A DNA stretch of 60,542 bases from Clostridiaceae bacterium (GCA_012519655.1 JAAYPS010000042.1:1-60542), one strand, 5' to 3'. Positions 38,453-47,523 are shown, numbered from the stretch's first letter. Numbers and translations: made by a program. The notes: generated by a model not told the origin, from the sequence alone.

Positions 38453-39256
38453 ATGCTAAAAAATATTACATTGGGTCAATATATCCCGGGAAATTCTATA
38501 ATTCACCGTGCTGATCCAAGAACTAAAATAATATGGACAGTATTTTTGATGATTACGCTATTTGCTGCCAGTAACATATACGGTTATGTTATGATGATTG
38601 CAGTGGTTGGGATAATTCTATTGGTAAGTGATGTCCCAATATCTTATACATTAAGAGGCTTGAAACCCCTTTTTGTGATTCTTATTATCACTGCTGCAAT
38701 AAACATTTTTACATACCCTGGAGATACTGAGCTTATTACCTTTGGTATTCTTAGGATTACACTTGAAGGTGTAATGCAAGCCATTTTTATTGCTATAAGG
38801 CTATCTTTAATGGTCATTATAGGCTCGATACTAACTCTTACAACAACACCCATTTCCCTTACAGATGGTTTGGAAACGCTTATGGCACCGCTTAAGAAAA
38901 TAAAAGTTCCTGTTCACGAAATGGCAATGATGATGTCAATTGCTTTGCGTTTTATACCGACATTATTAGAAGAGACAGATAGAATTATTAAAGCCCAGTC
39001 TTCAAGAGGAGCTGATTTTGATACGGGGAATTTTCTTGAGAAGGCAAAGAGTTTCATACCAGTATTAATTCCCCTTTTTGTCAGTGCATTTAAAAGAGCA
39101 GAAGAGCTTGCTACAGCTATGGAGTCCAGATGCTATCGCGGTGATATAAACCGTACACGGCTAAAGGAATTGACTTACACAAAGGATGACAGAAAAATTA
39201 GTATATTTCTAAGTATATTCCTTGTGGTTTTTATACTATCAAAGGTATATATGTAA
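38453..39256 (+). CDS. ecfT: ECF transporter transmembrane protein EcfT
   Basis: Membrane T component that couples the ATPases to the substrate-specific S subunit. 267 residues with about five to six helices. The cytoplasmic coupling segments SSRGADF and AMESRCYRG, of the A-R-G type, are visible near the C-terminus. It follows the fused ATPase after a 230-bp gap with repeats. truA, rplM and rpsI, often next, are absent. Confidence 0.94.
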   Translation: MLKNITLGQYIPGNSIIHRADPRTKIIWTVFLMITLFAASNIYGYVMMIAVVGIILLVSDVPISYTLRGLKPLFVILIITAAINIFTYPGDTELITFGILRITLEGVMQAIFIAIRLSLMVIIGSILTLTTTPISLTDGLETLMAPLKKIKVPVHEMAMMMSIALRFIPTLLEETDRIIKAQSSRGADFDTGNFLEKAKSFIPVLIPLFVSAFKRAEELATAMESRCYRGDINRTRLKELTYTKDDRKISIFLSIFLVVFILSKVYM

Positions 39257-39332
39257 CTATATAAAGCTTCTGAGATATAACCTTCACAATAATTAGCTTA
39301 AAAATAAAACCTAAAGGTCTGAATGAGTAGCT

Positions 39333-40223
39333 ATGAAGAAGATTGTTTTATATTTAAAACTTGGTATCGCATGGGTTATAAACTATATAAAGGATGGCAA
39401 GTCCTTAAAACATTCTCTGAACCTTGCTCTTTTATATGAGCAATTAGGTTTAATTTTTCGTGCTGCAAGGATATATCATAAAAATGTGAATATATTTCCC
39501 GACGATCCCAGATCATACTATGGTATTGCCATATTATATGATAATAATAAACGTTATCAGGATGCAATTATATGGTTTAAAAAAGCCTTAGCCGTAGATC
39601 CTAAATTTGTACCAGCGTGGTTTTTTATTGCCAATACATACAATGAGCTCAATGACAAACAAGTTGCACTTGAGTGTTATAAGAAGACTATAGAATTGAG
39701 TCCTAAAAATTTCTGGGCATATAACAATGCTGGCTCCATTTGTGAAGAGATGGACATGAATGTAGAGGCGCTACAATACTTCAGAAAAGCGTTAGAAATT
39801 ATCCCTAAACATCACAAAGTGCTGTTTAATATGGGAGTGGTGTTTTCAAAGATGGGATATGAAGAAAAAGCCCAGGATTATTATTGGGAATCTATCAGAG
39901 GATACAAAAAATACCCGTATAGTTTTTTGAACCTTTCAATTTTATATAAGGATGAAGAAAAACTAGATAGGGCAATTTTAGTTATAAGTGAAGGAATAAG
40001 ATGCAATCCGAGTGCATCATTTTTGTACTATAATAGAGCATGTTTCTTAGCAATGTTGGGTGATACTGAAGAAGCGTTTCGTGATATTGTTCGAGCTGCT
40101 CAACTAAATCCAGTTTTCCTAAGGTATGCAGAAAAGGATGAAGAACTAGAAAAGGTAAGAAAACATCCTGGATACCAGGTACTGAAAAAACATTTGGAAA
40201 GCAAAGAGAACCCCGATAAATGA
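39333..40223 (+). CDS. TPR-repeat protein
   Basis: A 296-residue cytoplasmic protein with about six tetratricopeptide repeats; consensus pieces such as YYGIAILYDNNKRYQDAIIWF, shortened here, and AWFFIANTYNELNDKQVALE are visible. No catalytic motif or signal peptide. TPR proteins act as protein-binding scaffolds; the partner is unknown. It stands 77 bp after ecfT. Confidence 0.8.
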   Translation: MKKIVLYLKLGIAWVINYIKDGKSLKHSLNLALLYEQLGLIFRAARIYHKNVNIFPDDPRSYYGIAILYDNNKRYQDAIIWFKKALAVDPKFVPAWFFIANTYNELNDKQVALECYKKTIELSPKNFWAYNNAGSICEEMDMNVEALQYFRKALEIIPKHHKVLFNMGVVFSKMGYEEKAQDYYWESIRGYKKYPYSFLNLSILYKDEEKLDRAILVISEGIRCNPSASFLYYNRACFLAMLGDTEEAFRDIVRAAQLNPVFLRYAEKDEELEKVRKHPGYQVLKKHLESKENPDK

Positions 40224-40283
40224 GTCCTGTTTTTATCAATTAGGAACAGAATGCCTGGCCACAATAGGTAAGGAGAAATCCCA

Positions 40284-40880
40284 ATGAATGATCACTATTA
40301 CAGTGAAAAACCCATATCAGAAATTAAAGAAAAAGAGTTTACAGAAACATTTAAGAACAAGACATTAAAATTTCTGTCTGTTAGTGGTGTATTTGCATTT
40401 GAAAATCATATTGATAAAGCTTCACGTCTATTGATTGAAAATTTTATACCCCAAGGGCGAACTCTTTTAGACATTGGTTGTGGTTACGGTGCCATAGGTC
40501 TTTTTCTAAAGGCTTTATATCCGCAGTTGCATGTAACATTGACCGATATAAATGAAAGAGCTGTTGATTATACACGCAAAAATGCCGATAATAACAACCT
40601 TATGGTAAGAATAGTCCAGGGTGATCTATATGAAAAGATTGGTGACAGCCGTTTTGACAATATTGTAACAAACCCGCCTATTGCCGCCGGCAAAAAGGTG
40701 GTAACACAGCTTATACATGAAGCTAAGGAGCATTTGGAGTATAATGGTGCATTTTGGCTTGTAGCATTTCATAATAAGGGTGGTTCAACCTATAAAAAAA
40801 TAATGGAAGAAACATTTGGCAATGTAGAAGATGTCAAAAAGCAAGGCGGTATTCGAGTATACCGTTCAATTCTACAATAG
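40284..40880 (+). CDS. Class I SAM-dependent methyltransferase (RsmC-like)
   Basis: 198 residues of the small-methyltransferase domain (MTS, PF05175). The SAM-binding motif LLDIGCGYGAIGL is near 58-70, and the substrate-binding VTNPPIAAG carries the NPP motif of rRNA or protein N-methyltransferases. It resembles YbxB of Bacillus, which is annotated as an rRNA guanine methyltransferase. Target unproven. AAGGAG lies before the ATG. Confidence 0.88.
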   Translation: MNDHYYSEKPISEIKEKEFTETFKNKTLKFLSVSGVFAFENHIDKASRLLIENFIPQGRTLLDIGCGYGAIGLFLKALYPQLHVTLTDINERAVDYTRKNADNNNLMVRIVQGDLYEKIGDSRFDNIVTNPPIAAGKKVVTQLIHEAKEHLEYNGAFWLVAFHNKGGSTYKKIMEETFGNVEDVKKQGGIRVYRSILQ

Positions 40881-40998
40881 TCATCAGGCAGCCTTTTGTG
40901 CCAATCAAGGCAACGATGATTAGCTGACTATAAACTCTCTTGTATATTGCAAAAAATTTAAGATCTTAAATTATGTGAATAAGTATTTATTTTCTGGG

Positions 40999-41043
40999 TA
41001 TAATAGCCTATAATATAAATGCAAATGCAAAGCATTTGCATTT
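40999..41043 (+). promoter_or_regulatory. znu operon promoter region with palindromic operator
   Basis: AAATGCAAATGC (41017-41028) and GCATTTGCATTT (41032-41043) are perfect 12-bp arms around three bases. Two TATAAT elements (40999-41004 and 41009-41014) lie just upstream; the -35 boxes are poor. The palindrome lies between the -10 and the ribosome site, so it should be a repressor site, most likely for the Fur-family protein encoded last in the operon. Confidence 0.75.
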
Positions 41044-41062
41044 GTTTGGAGGAGTGTATATT

Positions 41063-42166
41063 ATGTCCGGAGAGTATCCTATAAAATACAATTATTTTCT
41101 ATATAAAGGATCCAAATCATGCTACACCTGCGATTACAAACGCTTTGGTAAACACAATTTTAATAGATTTATTGTTGCTTTTATTTCATTATTAGCAATT
41201 ACCATTCTATTTAGTTCTTGTAGTACTAATAGAACTAATAACACAAATATCGAAAATGGGAAAGTTACCGTTTATACCAGCTTTTTCACAATGTATGATT
41301 TTACATCAAAAATAGGCGGGGACAAGATTAACATTATTAATATGGTTCCGTCGGGAATGGAGCCGCATCATTGGGAACCAAGTCCTAAAGATGTGGCAGG
41401 TCTATCCCATGCGGAGCTGTTTATTTATAATGGTGCAGGTATGGAAGGCTGGGCTGAAAAAGTACTGGACTCAATAAACAATGAAAATCTCATCGCAGTT
41501 GAAACCTCTAAAGATGTATCTGTTCAAAAATCCAACCATACCCATGCAAGTGAAGAGCATAATACCGAATCTGGCAAGGAGCATTCTAACGAAGAGCATA
41601 ATACCAAAAATGATGGAGGGCATTTCCATGATAATCATAATCATGATTATGATCCACATGTATGGCTTAATCCAATGAATGCTAAAATTCAGATGGAAGC
41701 CATTAAAGATGGATTAATCAAGGTTGACCCTTTAAACCAAGAATACTATCAACAAAACTATGAAATATATGCCCAAAAGTTAGATGAATTAGATAGAAAG
41801 TATAAAGAAGCAGTATTAACATTTTCCAAAAAGGAAATAGTTGTATCCCATGAGGCTTATGGGTATTTATGTACTGCATATGGTTTGACACAGGTTGCTT
41901 TAGAGGGGATTGCAAGTGAATCAGAGCCAACTCCTGCTAAAATGGCTGAAATAGTTGATTTTGTAAAAGAACATGATGTAAAAGTGATTTTTTTTGATGG
42001 ACTTGCCAGTTCAAAGGTGGCTGAGGCAGTTGCTCGTGAAACAGGTGCCAGTGTTGCAGTGTTAAGTCCCCTCGAAGGGATAAGCCAAGAAGACCTAAAA
42101 GAAGGTAAGGATTATTTCTCAATTATGGAAGATAATCTGAAAGCCTTGTCAGCAGCTTTAAGATAA
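41063..42166 (+). CDS. znuA: Zinc ABC transporter substrate-binding lipoprotein ZnuA
   Basis: Extracytoplasmic zinc-binding protein of the cluster A-I family, 367 residues from ATG 41063, which has GGAGGAG 8 bases upstream. A His-rich loop at about 159-194 (many His with Glu and Asn) is typical of zinc rather than manganese carriers. Ligand segments MEPHHWEPSP and YDPHVWLNP are present. Lipobox FSSC with Cys53. The signal peptide is odd: about 35 residues, with a CxxC (CYTC), precede the hydrophobic core, and there is no nearer start codon. Confidence 0.93.
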   Translation: MSGEYPIKYNYFLYKGSKSCYTCDYKRFGKHNFNRFIVAFISLLAITILFSSCSTNRTNNTNIENGKVTVYTSFFTMYDFTSKIGGDKINIINMVPSGMEPHHWEPSPKDVAGLSHAELFIYNGAGMEGWAEKVLDSINNENLIAVETSKDVSVQKSNHTHASEEHNTESGKEHSNEEHNTKNDGGHFHDNHNHDYDPHVWLNPMNAKIQMEAIKDGLIKVDPLNQEYYQQNYEIYAQKLDELDRKYKEAVLTFSKKEIVVSHEAYGYLCTAYGLTQVALEGIASESEPTPAKMAEIVDFVKEHDVKVIFFDGLASSKVAEAVARETGASVAVLSPLEGISQEDLKEGKDYFSIMEDNLKALSAALR

Positions 42167-42233
42167 GAGAGATACTCTACATGTTGTAGCAAAAGTTGGT
42201 GAAGTGTTTGGTCTCATGCATGATAATGCTGGA

Positions 42234-42266
42234 GATATGCTTTTACTGTTGTAGCATAAGCATATC
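42234..42266 (+). other. Hairpin between znuA and znuC
   Basis: GATATGCTT pairs with AAGCATATC around a 15-base loop in the 143-bp gap. No T run. It could protect the znuA message and reduce expression of the downstream genes. Confidence 0.45.
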
Positions 42267-42309
42267 ATCTCTTAGGTAGTTAGAACAAGGGCAATAGGAG
42301 GTTTTTTAA

Positions 42310-43095
42310 TTGTATGCAATAGAAGTTCAAAACCTGTCTTTTTCATACAAAGGCAATCCGGTATTGAAAGATGTCAGTTTTAAAGTTGATAAAGGTGATT
42401 TTGTAGGTGTTATTGGTCCTAATGGTTCTGGAAAAAGCACTTTAGTTAAGTTACTTTTAAATATCCTTACGCCTGAAAAAGGACAAATGAAAATTCTAGG
42501 CGAAGATGTTAATAAATTTAGCGAGTGGTCAAAAGTTGGGTATGTTTCTCAGAAGGCTAACAGCTTTAATGGTGATTTTCCCGCCACAGTCAAAGAGATC
42601 GTAGGAATCAATTTGCTGGCTCATACCGGGATTTTTAAAAGAAAGCCTGCCGATTATGATGAGCGTGTTTATGCTGCTTTAAAAAACGTTGGTATGCAAG
42701 ACTATCAAAACAAATTAATAGGTAAGCTCTCAGGGGGACAGCAGCAAAGAGTGTTTATTGCCCGAGTGTTAATTAGTGAACCTGAAATAATGTTTTTAGA
42801 TGAGCCAACTGTAGGTATAGATGCAAAGTCTGAAGAAGCACTACATTGCCTTTTGGCAAGGCTTAATGAACAGTTAGGCATTACAGTAGTTATGGTGACC
42901 CATGACATTACTGCTATAACAGCGCATGCTAATAAACTGGTATGCCTTGGAGAAGAAGGTTTGGTTGTACATGATGTGGGTGATGCTGTTACCGATGAGT
43001 TTTTAACGAAAATATATGGTCACAGTGTAAAAATTCATAATCATGATTGTTTAAACTGTGAGCATATGGAACGATTAAAAGTGTTAAGTAAATAG
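42310..43095 (+). CDS. znuC: Zinc ABC transporter ATP-binding protein ZnuC
   Basis: ATPase of the zinc importer, 261 residues. Walker A GPNGSGKST, signature LSGGQQQRVFIAR and Walker B IMFLDEP are visible. TTG start 9 bases after AGGAGG. The C-terminus has a short His/Cys-rich tail (HNHDCLNCEH) that might bind zinc. Confidence 0.95.
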   Translation: MYAIEVQNLSFSYKGNPVLKDVSFKVDKGDFVGVIGPNGSGKSTLVKLLLNILTPEKGQMKILGEDVNKFSEWSKVGYVSQKANSFNGDFPATVKEIVGINLLAHTGIFKRKPADYDERVYAALKNVGMQDYQNKLIGKLSGGQQQRVFIARVLISEPEIMFLDEPTVGIDAKSEEALHCLLARLNEQLGITVVMVTHDITAITAHANKLVCLGEEGLVVHDVGDAVTDEFLTKIYGHSVKIHNHDCLNCEHMERLKVLSK

Positions 43096-43104
43096 GGGTG
43101 CAAA

Positions 43105-43908
43105 ATGCTGGAAATATTTCAATATGATTTTATGATAAATGCCTTTATTGTGGGCATATTAATTGCCATTATAATTCCATGCATAGGTGTGGTTGTAGTA
43201 TTACGGCGGCTGTCGACTGTTGGAGACGCCCTATCCCATGTGTCACTTGCTGGGGTAGCAGCAGGGATGGTATTTGGGATAAATCCAATTTTAAGCGCTG
43301 TGATCTTTGCAGTCTTTGCCGCGCTTAGCATAGAAAAAATACGCAAGGCAATACCAAGATATGGAGAAATATCAACTGCTGTCATAACTTCAGTTGGGGT
43401 TGCTCTTGCAGCAATCCTTTCGGGTTTTGTAAAAAGCGCGAATTTTAACAGCTTTCTTTTTGGAAGTCTCGTAGCTATAAGTCCGTTTGAGCTTTACCTT
43501 GTTATTGCACTTTGCTTTGTTGTAATAACTATTTTCATAATTCTTTTTAAGGCTTTATTCTATATTACCTTTGATGAAGAATCTGCCAAACTTGCTGGCA
43601 TATCTGTAGGGTTAATAACGGGTATTTTCACTATTTTAACAGCTGTAACTATAGCCATATCTTCTCGGGTGGTAGGAACTCTTGTTGTTTCGTCAATGAT
43701 GGTGCTCCCAGTAGCTACTTCTATGCAAGTTGCAAAAAGTTATAAACAAACAGTATTGCATTCTATTTTATTTTCGATATTATTTGTTGTAGTGGGATTG
43801 TTCCTTTCATATTACCTAAATATGAAGCCTGGCGGAACAATTGTCATGGTAGGGGTGGTTATATTGATAATAACTTTACTTACTAAGAATTTAAAAAGAG
43901 CTGTATAA
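43105..43908 (+). CDS. znuB: Zinc ABC transporter permease ZnuB
   Basis: Metal-type ABC-3 permease with seven or eight membrane helices, 267 residues. The segment LRRLSTVGDALSHVSLAGVA near 30-50 is family-typical. It starts 9 bases after znuC. ATP from ZnuC drives zinc import through this channel. Confidence 0.94.
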   Translation: MLEIFQYDFMINAFIVGILIAIIIPCIGVVVVLRRLSTVGDALSHVSLAGVAAGMVFGINPILSAVIFAVFAALSIEKIRKAIPRYGEISTAVITSVGVALAAILSGFVKSANFNSFLFGSLVAISPFELYLVIALCFVVITIFIILFKALFYITFDEESAKLAGISVGLITGIFTILTAVTIAISSRVVGTLVVSSMMVLPVATSMQVAKSYKQTVLHSILFSILFVVVGLFLSYYLNMKPGGTIVMVGVVILIITLLTKNLKRAV

Positions 43909-43962
43909 ATGCAGCGGCAACTTAGAAATAAGTAACAAAGCTATTTGGTAGGAGGAATTCAG

Positions 43963-44406
43963 TTGGAAGGAAAGGATTTCTATCGTGAGGTAATAAGACA
44001 AAAAGGACTTAAAAACACAGAAGCTAGAATTGAGACTTTAAGACTCCTTAATGGTGCGCAAAGCCCAATGACTGTAGAAGAAATTTTCATAAGATTAAAG
44101 AATGTCATGCCATCAGTAAACATATCCACAGTATACAGAACTGTAGAAGCTCTTCATAAAAGTGAGTTAATAATTAAAACAGCTTTGTTGGATGATAATA
44201 AATCTCGCTATGAATATAAAAGGAAGGGTCATAAACACCATCTGATTTGTACAAACTGCAACCTGATGGTATCTTTGGGGCAATGTCCCATGGATGATGA
44301 CTATACACAGTCAATATGTAAAAAAGAAGGTTTTGAGCTAACAGGACACCGATTGGAGATATACGGCTTGTGTTCGGATTGCAAGAAACTCTCCCGTAAT
44401 GATTAG
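43963..44406 (+). CDS. Fur-family regulator, Zur-like
   Basis: Metal-sensing repressor of 147 residues. The TTG at 43963 is chosen since GGAGGAATT lies just before it; an upstream in-frame TTG at 43945 has none. The winged helix includes NISTVYRTVEALHKS; zinc-site pairs are CTNC and CSDC. Last gene of the zinc-uptake operon, so it is probably the zinc repressor acting on the palindrome at 41017-41043. Zur rather than Fur is inferred from context. Confidence 0.88.
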   Translation: MEGKDFYREVIRQKGLKNTEARIETLRLLNGAQSPMTVEEIFIRLKNVMPSVNISTVYRTVEALHKSELIIKTALLDDNKSRYEYKRKGHKHHLICTNCNLMVSLGQCPMDDDYTQSICKKEGFELTGHRLEIYGLCSDCKKLSRND

Positions 44407-44485
44407 GAAAAATGTGGATTAGTTTTCGTAAAATGTAGTATAATATTTTCCAAAACCTAGCAAATATTGAAAGGATACCTTATTG

Positions 44486-44974
44486 ATGTATAAAATATTA
44501 TCTTGGATTAGTGTAATTATATGGATGGCAGTTATTTTTAATTTCTCCGCACAGGTTGCGGTGCAATCCAATCAATTAAGTACGAATGTTACCGAAGTGG
44601 TGGTTAAGACCGTTGAAAAGGTTGCCCCAAAAGCTGAACTTAATGTAGATACTCTAAACCATGTAATAAGGAAAAATGCCCATTTCTTTTGCTATTTAGT
44701 ATTGGGTATTTTAACCATTAATGCATTTCAAAGAAGCCAATTTAAATTACCTAAAAGCATACTGTTTTCTTTTTTGCTTTGCGTTCTTTATGCCATATCC
44801 GATGAAATACATCAAATGTATGTTCCGGGACGAGGTGCTCAGATAAAGGACGTTCTAATTGATAGCTTAGGTGCAATCGTCGGTCTTTTAATCTATTGCT
44901 TCGTTATTTACATAATAAATAGACTTCGCATTGGTAAAAGCCAACGCAAAGATGGTGCCCAATGCGATGTATGA
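44486..44974 (+). CDS. VanZ-family membrane protein
   Basis: 162 residues with four membrane helices. Family signatures HVIRKNAHFFCYLVLGIL and ISDEIHQMYVPGRGAQIKDVLID (shown in part) are visible. VanZ-like proteins give mild teicoplanin resistance in enterococci, but most have unknown roles. ATG 44486 and TTG 44483 are both possible starts. Confidence 0.88.
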   Translation: MYKILSWISVIIWMAVIFNFSAQVAVQSNQLSTNVTEVVVKTVEKVAPKAELNVDTLNHVIRKNAHFFCYLVLGILTINAFQRSQFKLPKSILFSFLLCVLYAISDEIHQMYVPGRGAQIKDVLIDSLGAIVGLLIYCFVIYIINRLRIGKSQRKDGAQCDV

Positions 44975-44998
44975 ACATGTAAGTTCATATATCGCATT
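44961..44998. terminator. Long hairpin between convergent genes
   Basis: AATGCGATGTATGAAC (44961-44976) pairs with GTTCATATATCGCATT (44983-44998), 16 bp with one G-U, around a 6-base loop. It overlaps the last codons of the VanZ gene and lies just past the end of the minus-strand small gene, so it may serve both; T runs are weak. Confidence 0.6.
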
Positions 44999-45005
44999 CG
45001 ACGCA

Positions 45006-45269
45006 TTAAATTTTATACAGGAACCATTTGCATGTGCTCATTTCATATTTAATCTCATACAGGCATACAGTGTCATTAATAGTGCTTTGAACGGTAAAAA
45101 CCATCATTCGGTTTCCAGCAAGCTTTTCCTCCTTTCGAGATATAACCCTGTCTATACGAATAACTTTGTTTTCTTTCTGGCTATCGCTAATGCGAAATTT
45201 TATTGGAGAAATAACGCCATCTTTTGTTGTCCAGCAAATCATATCTACTGATTGCATAAGAATTTTCAC
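45006..45269 (-). CDS. Small conserved clostridial protein, LexA-box promoter
   Basis: An 87-residue basic protein, no signal peptide or membrane helix. The C-terminal part contains IDRVISRKEEKLAGNRMMVF and ends YEIKYEMSTCKWFLYKI, a pattern that I recall from uncharacterised proteins of many Clostridia; its function is unknown. GTG start with AAGGAT 8 bases upstream (plus-strand 45278-45283). Its promoter, about 40 bases upstream, has a LexA-type operator in the spacer, which suggests induction by DNA damage. The gene is convergent with the VanZ gene. Confidence 0.7.
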   Translation of the reverse strand: MKILMQSVDMICWTTKDGVISPIKFRISDSQKENKVIRIDRVISRKEEKLAGNRMMVFTVQSTINDTVCLYEIKYEMSTCKWFLYKI

Positions 45270-45309
45270 TTATAATCATCCTTACAATTACGTTAGTACT
45301 CTTAACCTT

Positions 45310-45339
45310 ATTATAATCGAACAAATGTTCTTTTGTAAA
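45310..45339 (-). promoter_or_regulatory. Promoter with LexA (SOS) box
   Basis: On the minus strand, TTTACA (45339-45334) and TATAAT (45315-45310) have an 18-bp spacer. Inside the spacer, CGAACAAATGTTCT (plus strand 45318-45331) matches the Gram-positive SOS box CGAACRNRYGTTYC at 13 of 14 positions and has perfect GAACA/TGTTC arms. Confidence 0.75.
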
Positions 45340-45446
45340 GATCAAAATTATGGTTTGGCTAACAATGCAGGATGTAAGACAAAGGCCATAAAATTAAGAA
45401 GATGAATTATTAGGTATGGGGAGTGTCAAATTCATAAGAGACTTTA

Positions 45447-46577
45447 TTAGTTCGTTTTGATAGGTTGAATTAAAGCCATGGTCATATCATCTTTTTGTTG
45501 TGCACCTATTTGGTCAAGACGGGTATGGACATATTTGCAAATTAAATCCAATGAGGTTTTAAGGTCTATTTTTTTATTGAGCAATATATCCATAATGTAG
45601 CTATCTGATATGAGTTCATTGGGTTCTTCAAGCCATTGATCAGTTATTCCATCTGTATATAGGAAAAGCTTGTCACCAATATTAAGGCAAACCGTTGAAT
45701 CAAAGTAATTAGGCTTATCAACCCAGTTACTGATGGGGGTGCCAGGGGAATAAAGCTTTTGAATTTTATTGTCATTGATAATAAGCGGGATACAATTGTG
45801 TCCTGCATTGGAATAGGTTAAAACCTGTGTATGTGTATTATATATTCCATAAAAAAGAGTGATATATAGATCTTTATCAAGCTCACCATTGTTAAACTGC
45901 TTAAATAGGCGATGAAGAGCACTGGCGGGAGAACGGGTTTTTTTATTTAGTGTGGATATTAAAAAAATAGTAAGCATGGACGCAGAAACACCATGTCCTG
46001 AAACATCGGCGATATAAACACCAATATAATTTTTATCAATCCGAAAAATATTTACCATGTCGCCACTTAAGTCTTCGCAAGGCTGATATGCATAAGCAAA
46101 ATCTAAATACGGATTTTTAGTATTATTTGGCAAAAGCTGATATTGGAGCTTCTTGGCCATTTCAAGATCATGCTGAAGCTTCTGATTTTGCTTAATAATT
46201 TCATTTTCCAATTCTTTTTCCTTAGTAACATCTCGCAACACTTCAACCACATAGTATATGTTTCCATCATCTGCGATAATAGGAGAGCTCATTACAGAGT
46301 ATATTCTATCATTAAACACTTCTTCTTTTTTTATGGATTCACCTTCAAAGATGGCTTGCCTGGTTGTACAGTTCTCACAAGGCGCATTACAACCTATAAT
46401 CTCGTAGCATTTTTTGTCAGAGAGGTCTTCTACTTTCAGAGCTTCTTCCATAGAACGGTTTATGAATATGACATTGCAATTACGATCGATAACCCGCACC
46501 CAGTCGCTCATACCATCAAGTATATCTAATATAAATTTAAAGCTCGAATTTACAGAAGAGTAATACGTTGAAAACAT
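45447..46577 (-). CDS. PAS-domain PP2C-type phosphatase (SpoIIE/RsbU-like)
   Basis: 376-residue serine phosphatase, probably acting on anti-sigma-factor antagonists. PAS domain at about 8-115 with a Cys-rich stretch (CYEIIGCNAPCENC), a short coiled coil (EKELENEIIKQNQKLQHDLE), then the PP2C domain with metal-binding GDMVNIF, ADVSGHGVSASM and LYTDGITDQW. ATG 46577 is preferred (AGGA six bases upstream) to ATG 46616. No switch protein or sigma gene is adjacent. Monocistronic on the minus strand. Confidence 0.9.
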   Translation of the reverse strand: MFSTYYSSVNSSFKFILDILDGMSDWVRVIDRNCNVIFINRSMEEALKVEDLSDKKCYEIIGCNAPCENCTTRQAIFEGESIKKEEVFNDRIYSVMSSPIIADDGNIYYVVEVLRDVTKEKELENEIIKQNQKLQHDLEMAKKLQYQLLPNNTKNPYLDFAYAYQPCEDLSGDMVNIFRIDKNYIGVYIADVSGHGVSASMLTIFLISTLNKKTRSPASALHRLFKQFNNGELDKDLYITLFYGIYNTHTQVLTYSNAGHNCIPLIINDNKIQKLYSPGTPISNWVDKPNYFDSTVCLNIGDKLFLYTDGITDQWLEEPNELISDSYIMDILLNKKIDLKTSLDLICKYVHTRLDQIGAQQKDDMTMALIQPIKTN

Positions 46578-46783
46578 ATATAATCCTGCCTCACATAAAA
46601 ATCTATTTATAAACATATATTAACATAAAATGATATTTGTCGCAATAAATGTTTGTTACTCAGAGTGTATTTTTAGTCTTTTAATTGTACTTTTTTCTCT
46701 TGAATGCATAAGTATGGTGGGTGTGGGAATAATCATTAAATAGCTAGTGGGATAGGTAATTATGTATTTGCAAAGGGGAAGGT

Positions 46784-47359
46784 ATGTTGAAGGATTGTAT
46801 TGATATTTATAGAAGCAATGCAGTTGTAGAAGTGTCAAAGGCTATACTTAAACATTTAGGAAATGTAAATACAAACAAAATGATCGTTATTTTATGCATC
46901 GGGACGGACCGAGCCACGGGGGATGCTCTTGGACCTTTAGTGGGTTACAGATTAAGTCACTACCATACGCTAGGTGCAATGGTGTTTGGGACACTTGAAC
47001 AGCCCGTTCACGCCGCAAACCTTCGTGATACTCTCCAGAGAATAAATAGAGAAATTCCAGATAACTTCATAATAGCCATAGATGCATGTCTTGGTTCATA
47101 TGGACATATAGGGGAAATTACAGTGGGAAATGGACCTTTAAAACCAGGCTCGGGACTAAAAAAGGATCTACCTGAGACTGGCGATATTCATATAACGGGA
47201 ATTGTTAATCAAGGTGGTTTTATGGATTTTCTGGTATTACAGAACACCAGATTGGGCTTAGTAATGAAAATGTCCGAAGTCATAGCAGATGGATTGCAAT
47301 ATGCTCTATGGAAATATTATCGTCATCATAAAGAGGTGCTGAATCAATATATACAATAA
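46784..47359 (+). CDS. yyaC: Spore protease YyaC-like
   Basis: 191 residues of the DUF1256 / hydrogenase-maturation-protease-like fold. CIGTDRATGDALGPLVGYRL and IAIDACLG give the metal-binding acidic residues of the GPR/HybD-like group. Found only in endospore formers, so it implies sporulation. Its substrate is unknown. Transcribed divergently from the phosphatase. Confidence 0.9.
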   Translation: MLKDCIDIYRSNAVVEVSKAILKHLGNVNTNKMIVILCIGTDRATGDALGPLVGYRLSHYHTLGAMVFGTLEQPVHAANLRDTLQRINREIPDNFIIAIDACLGSYGHIGEITVGNGPLKPGSGLKKDLPETGDIHITGIVNQGGFMDFLVLQNTRLGLVMKMSEVIADGLQYALWKYYRHHKEVLNQYIQ

Positions 47360-47523
47360 TTATTTAGTGTTCTACGCCCATCACCTAAGAAGTGAGGTAA
47401 AGCAATTCATAAAAAGTATATCGAAAAAGATTTATTTAATAAAACTATGTAAATATTTTCGAAAATATGTTATATAAAGAGTATACGTGGTATATTCTAA
47501 TCTAAAGAGGGGAGTGTTTGATT

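Noticed and set aside
41481-41678. Alternate-frame open reading frame over the ZnuA His-rich loop
   Set aside because: Overlaps znuA completely and consists of Met/Ile-rich repeats generated by the His codons in another frame.
44931-45405. Plus-strand open frames between the VanZ gene and the phosphatase
   Set aside because: They lie antisense to the small conserved minus-strand gene, which has recognisable sequence, a ribosome site and a promoter.
46680-46783. Sporulation sigma promoter before yyaC
   Set aside because: A TGCATA element is present but no convincing -10 at the right distance could be found.
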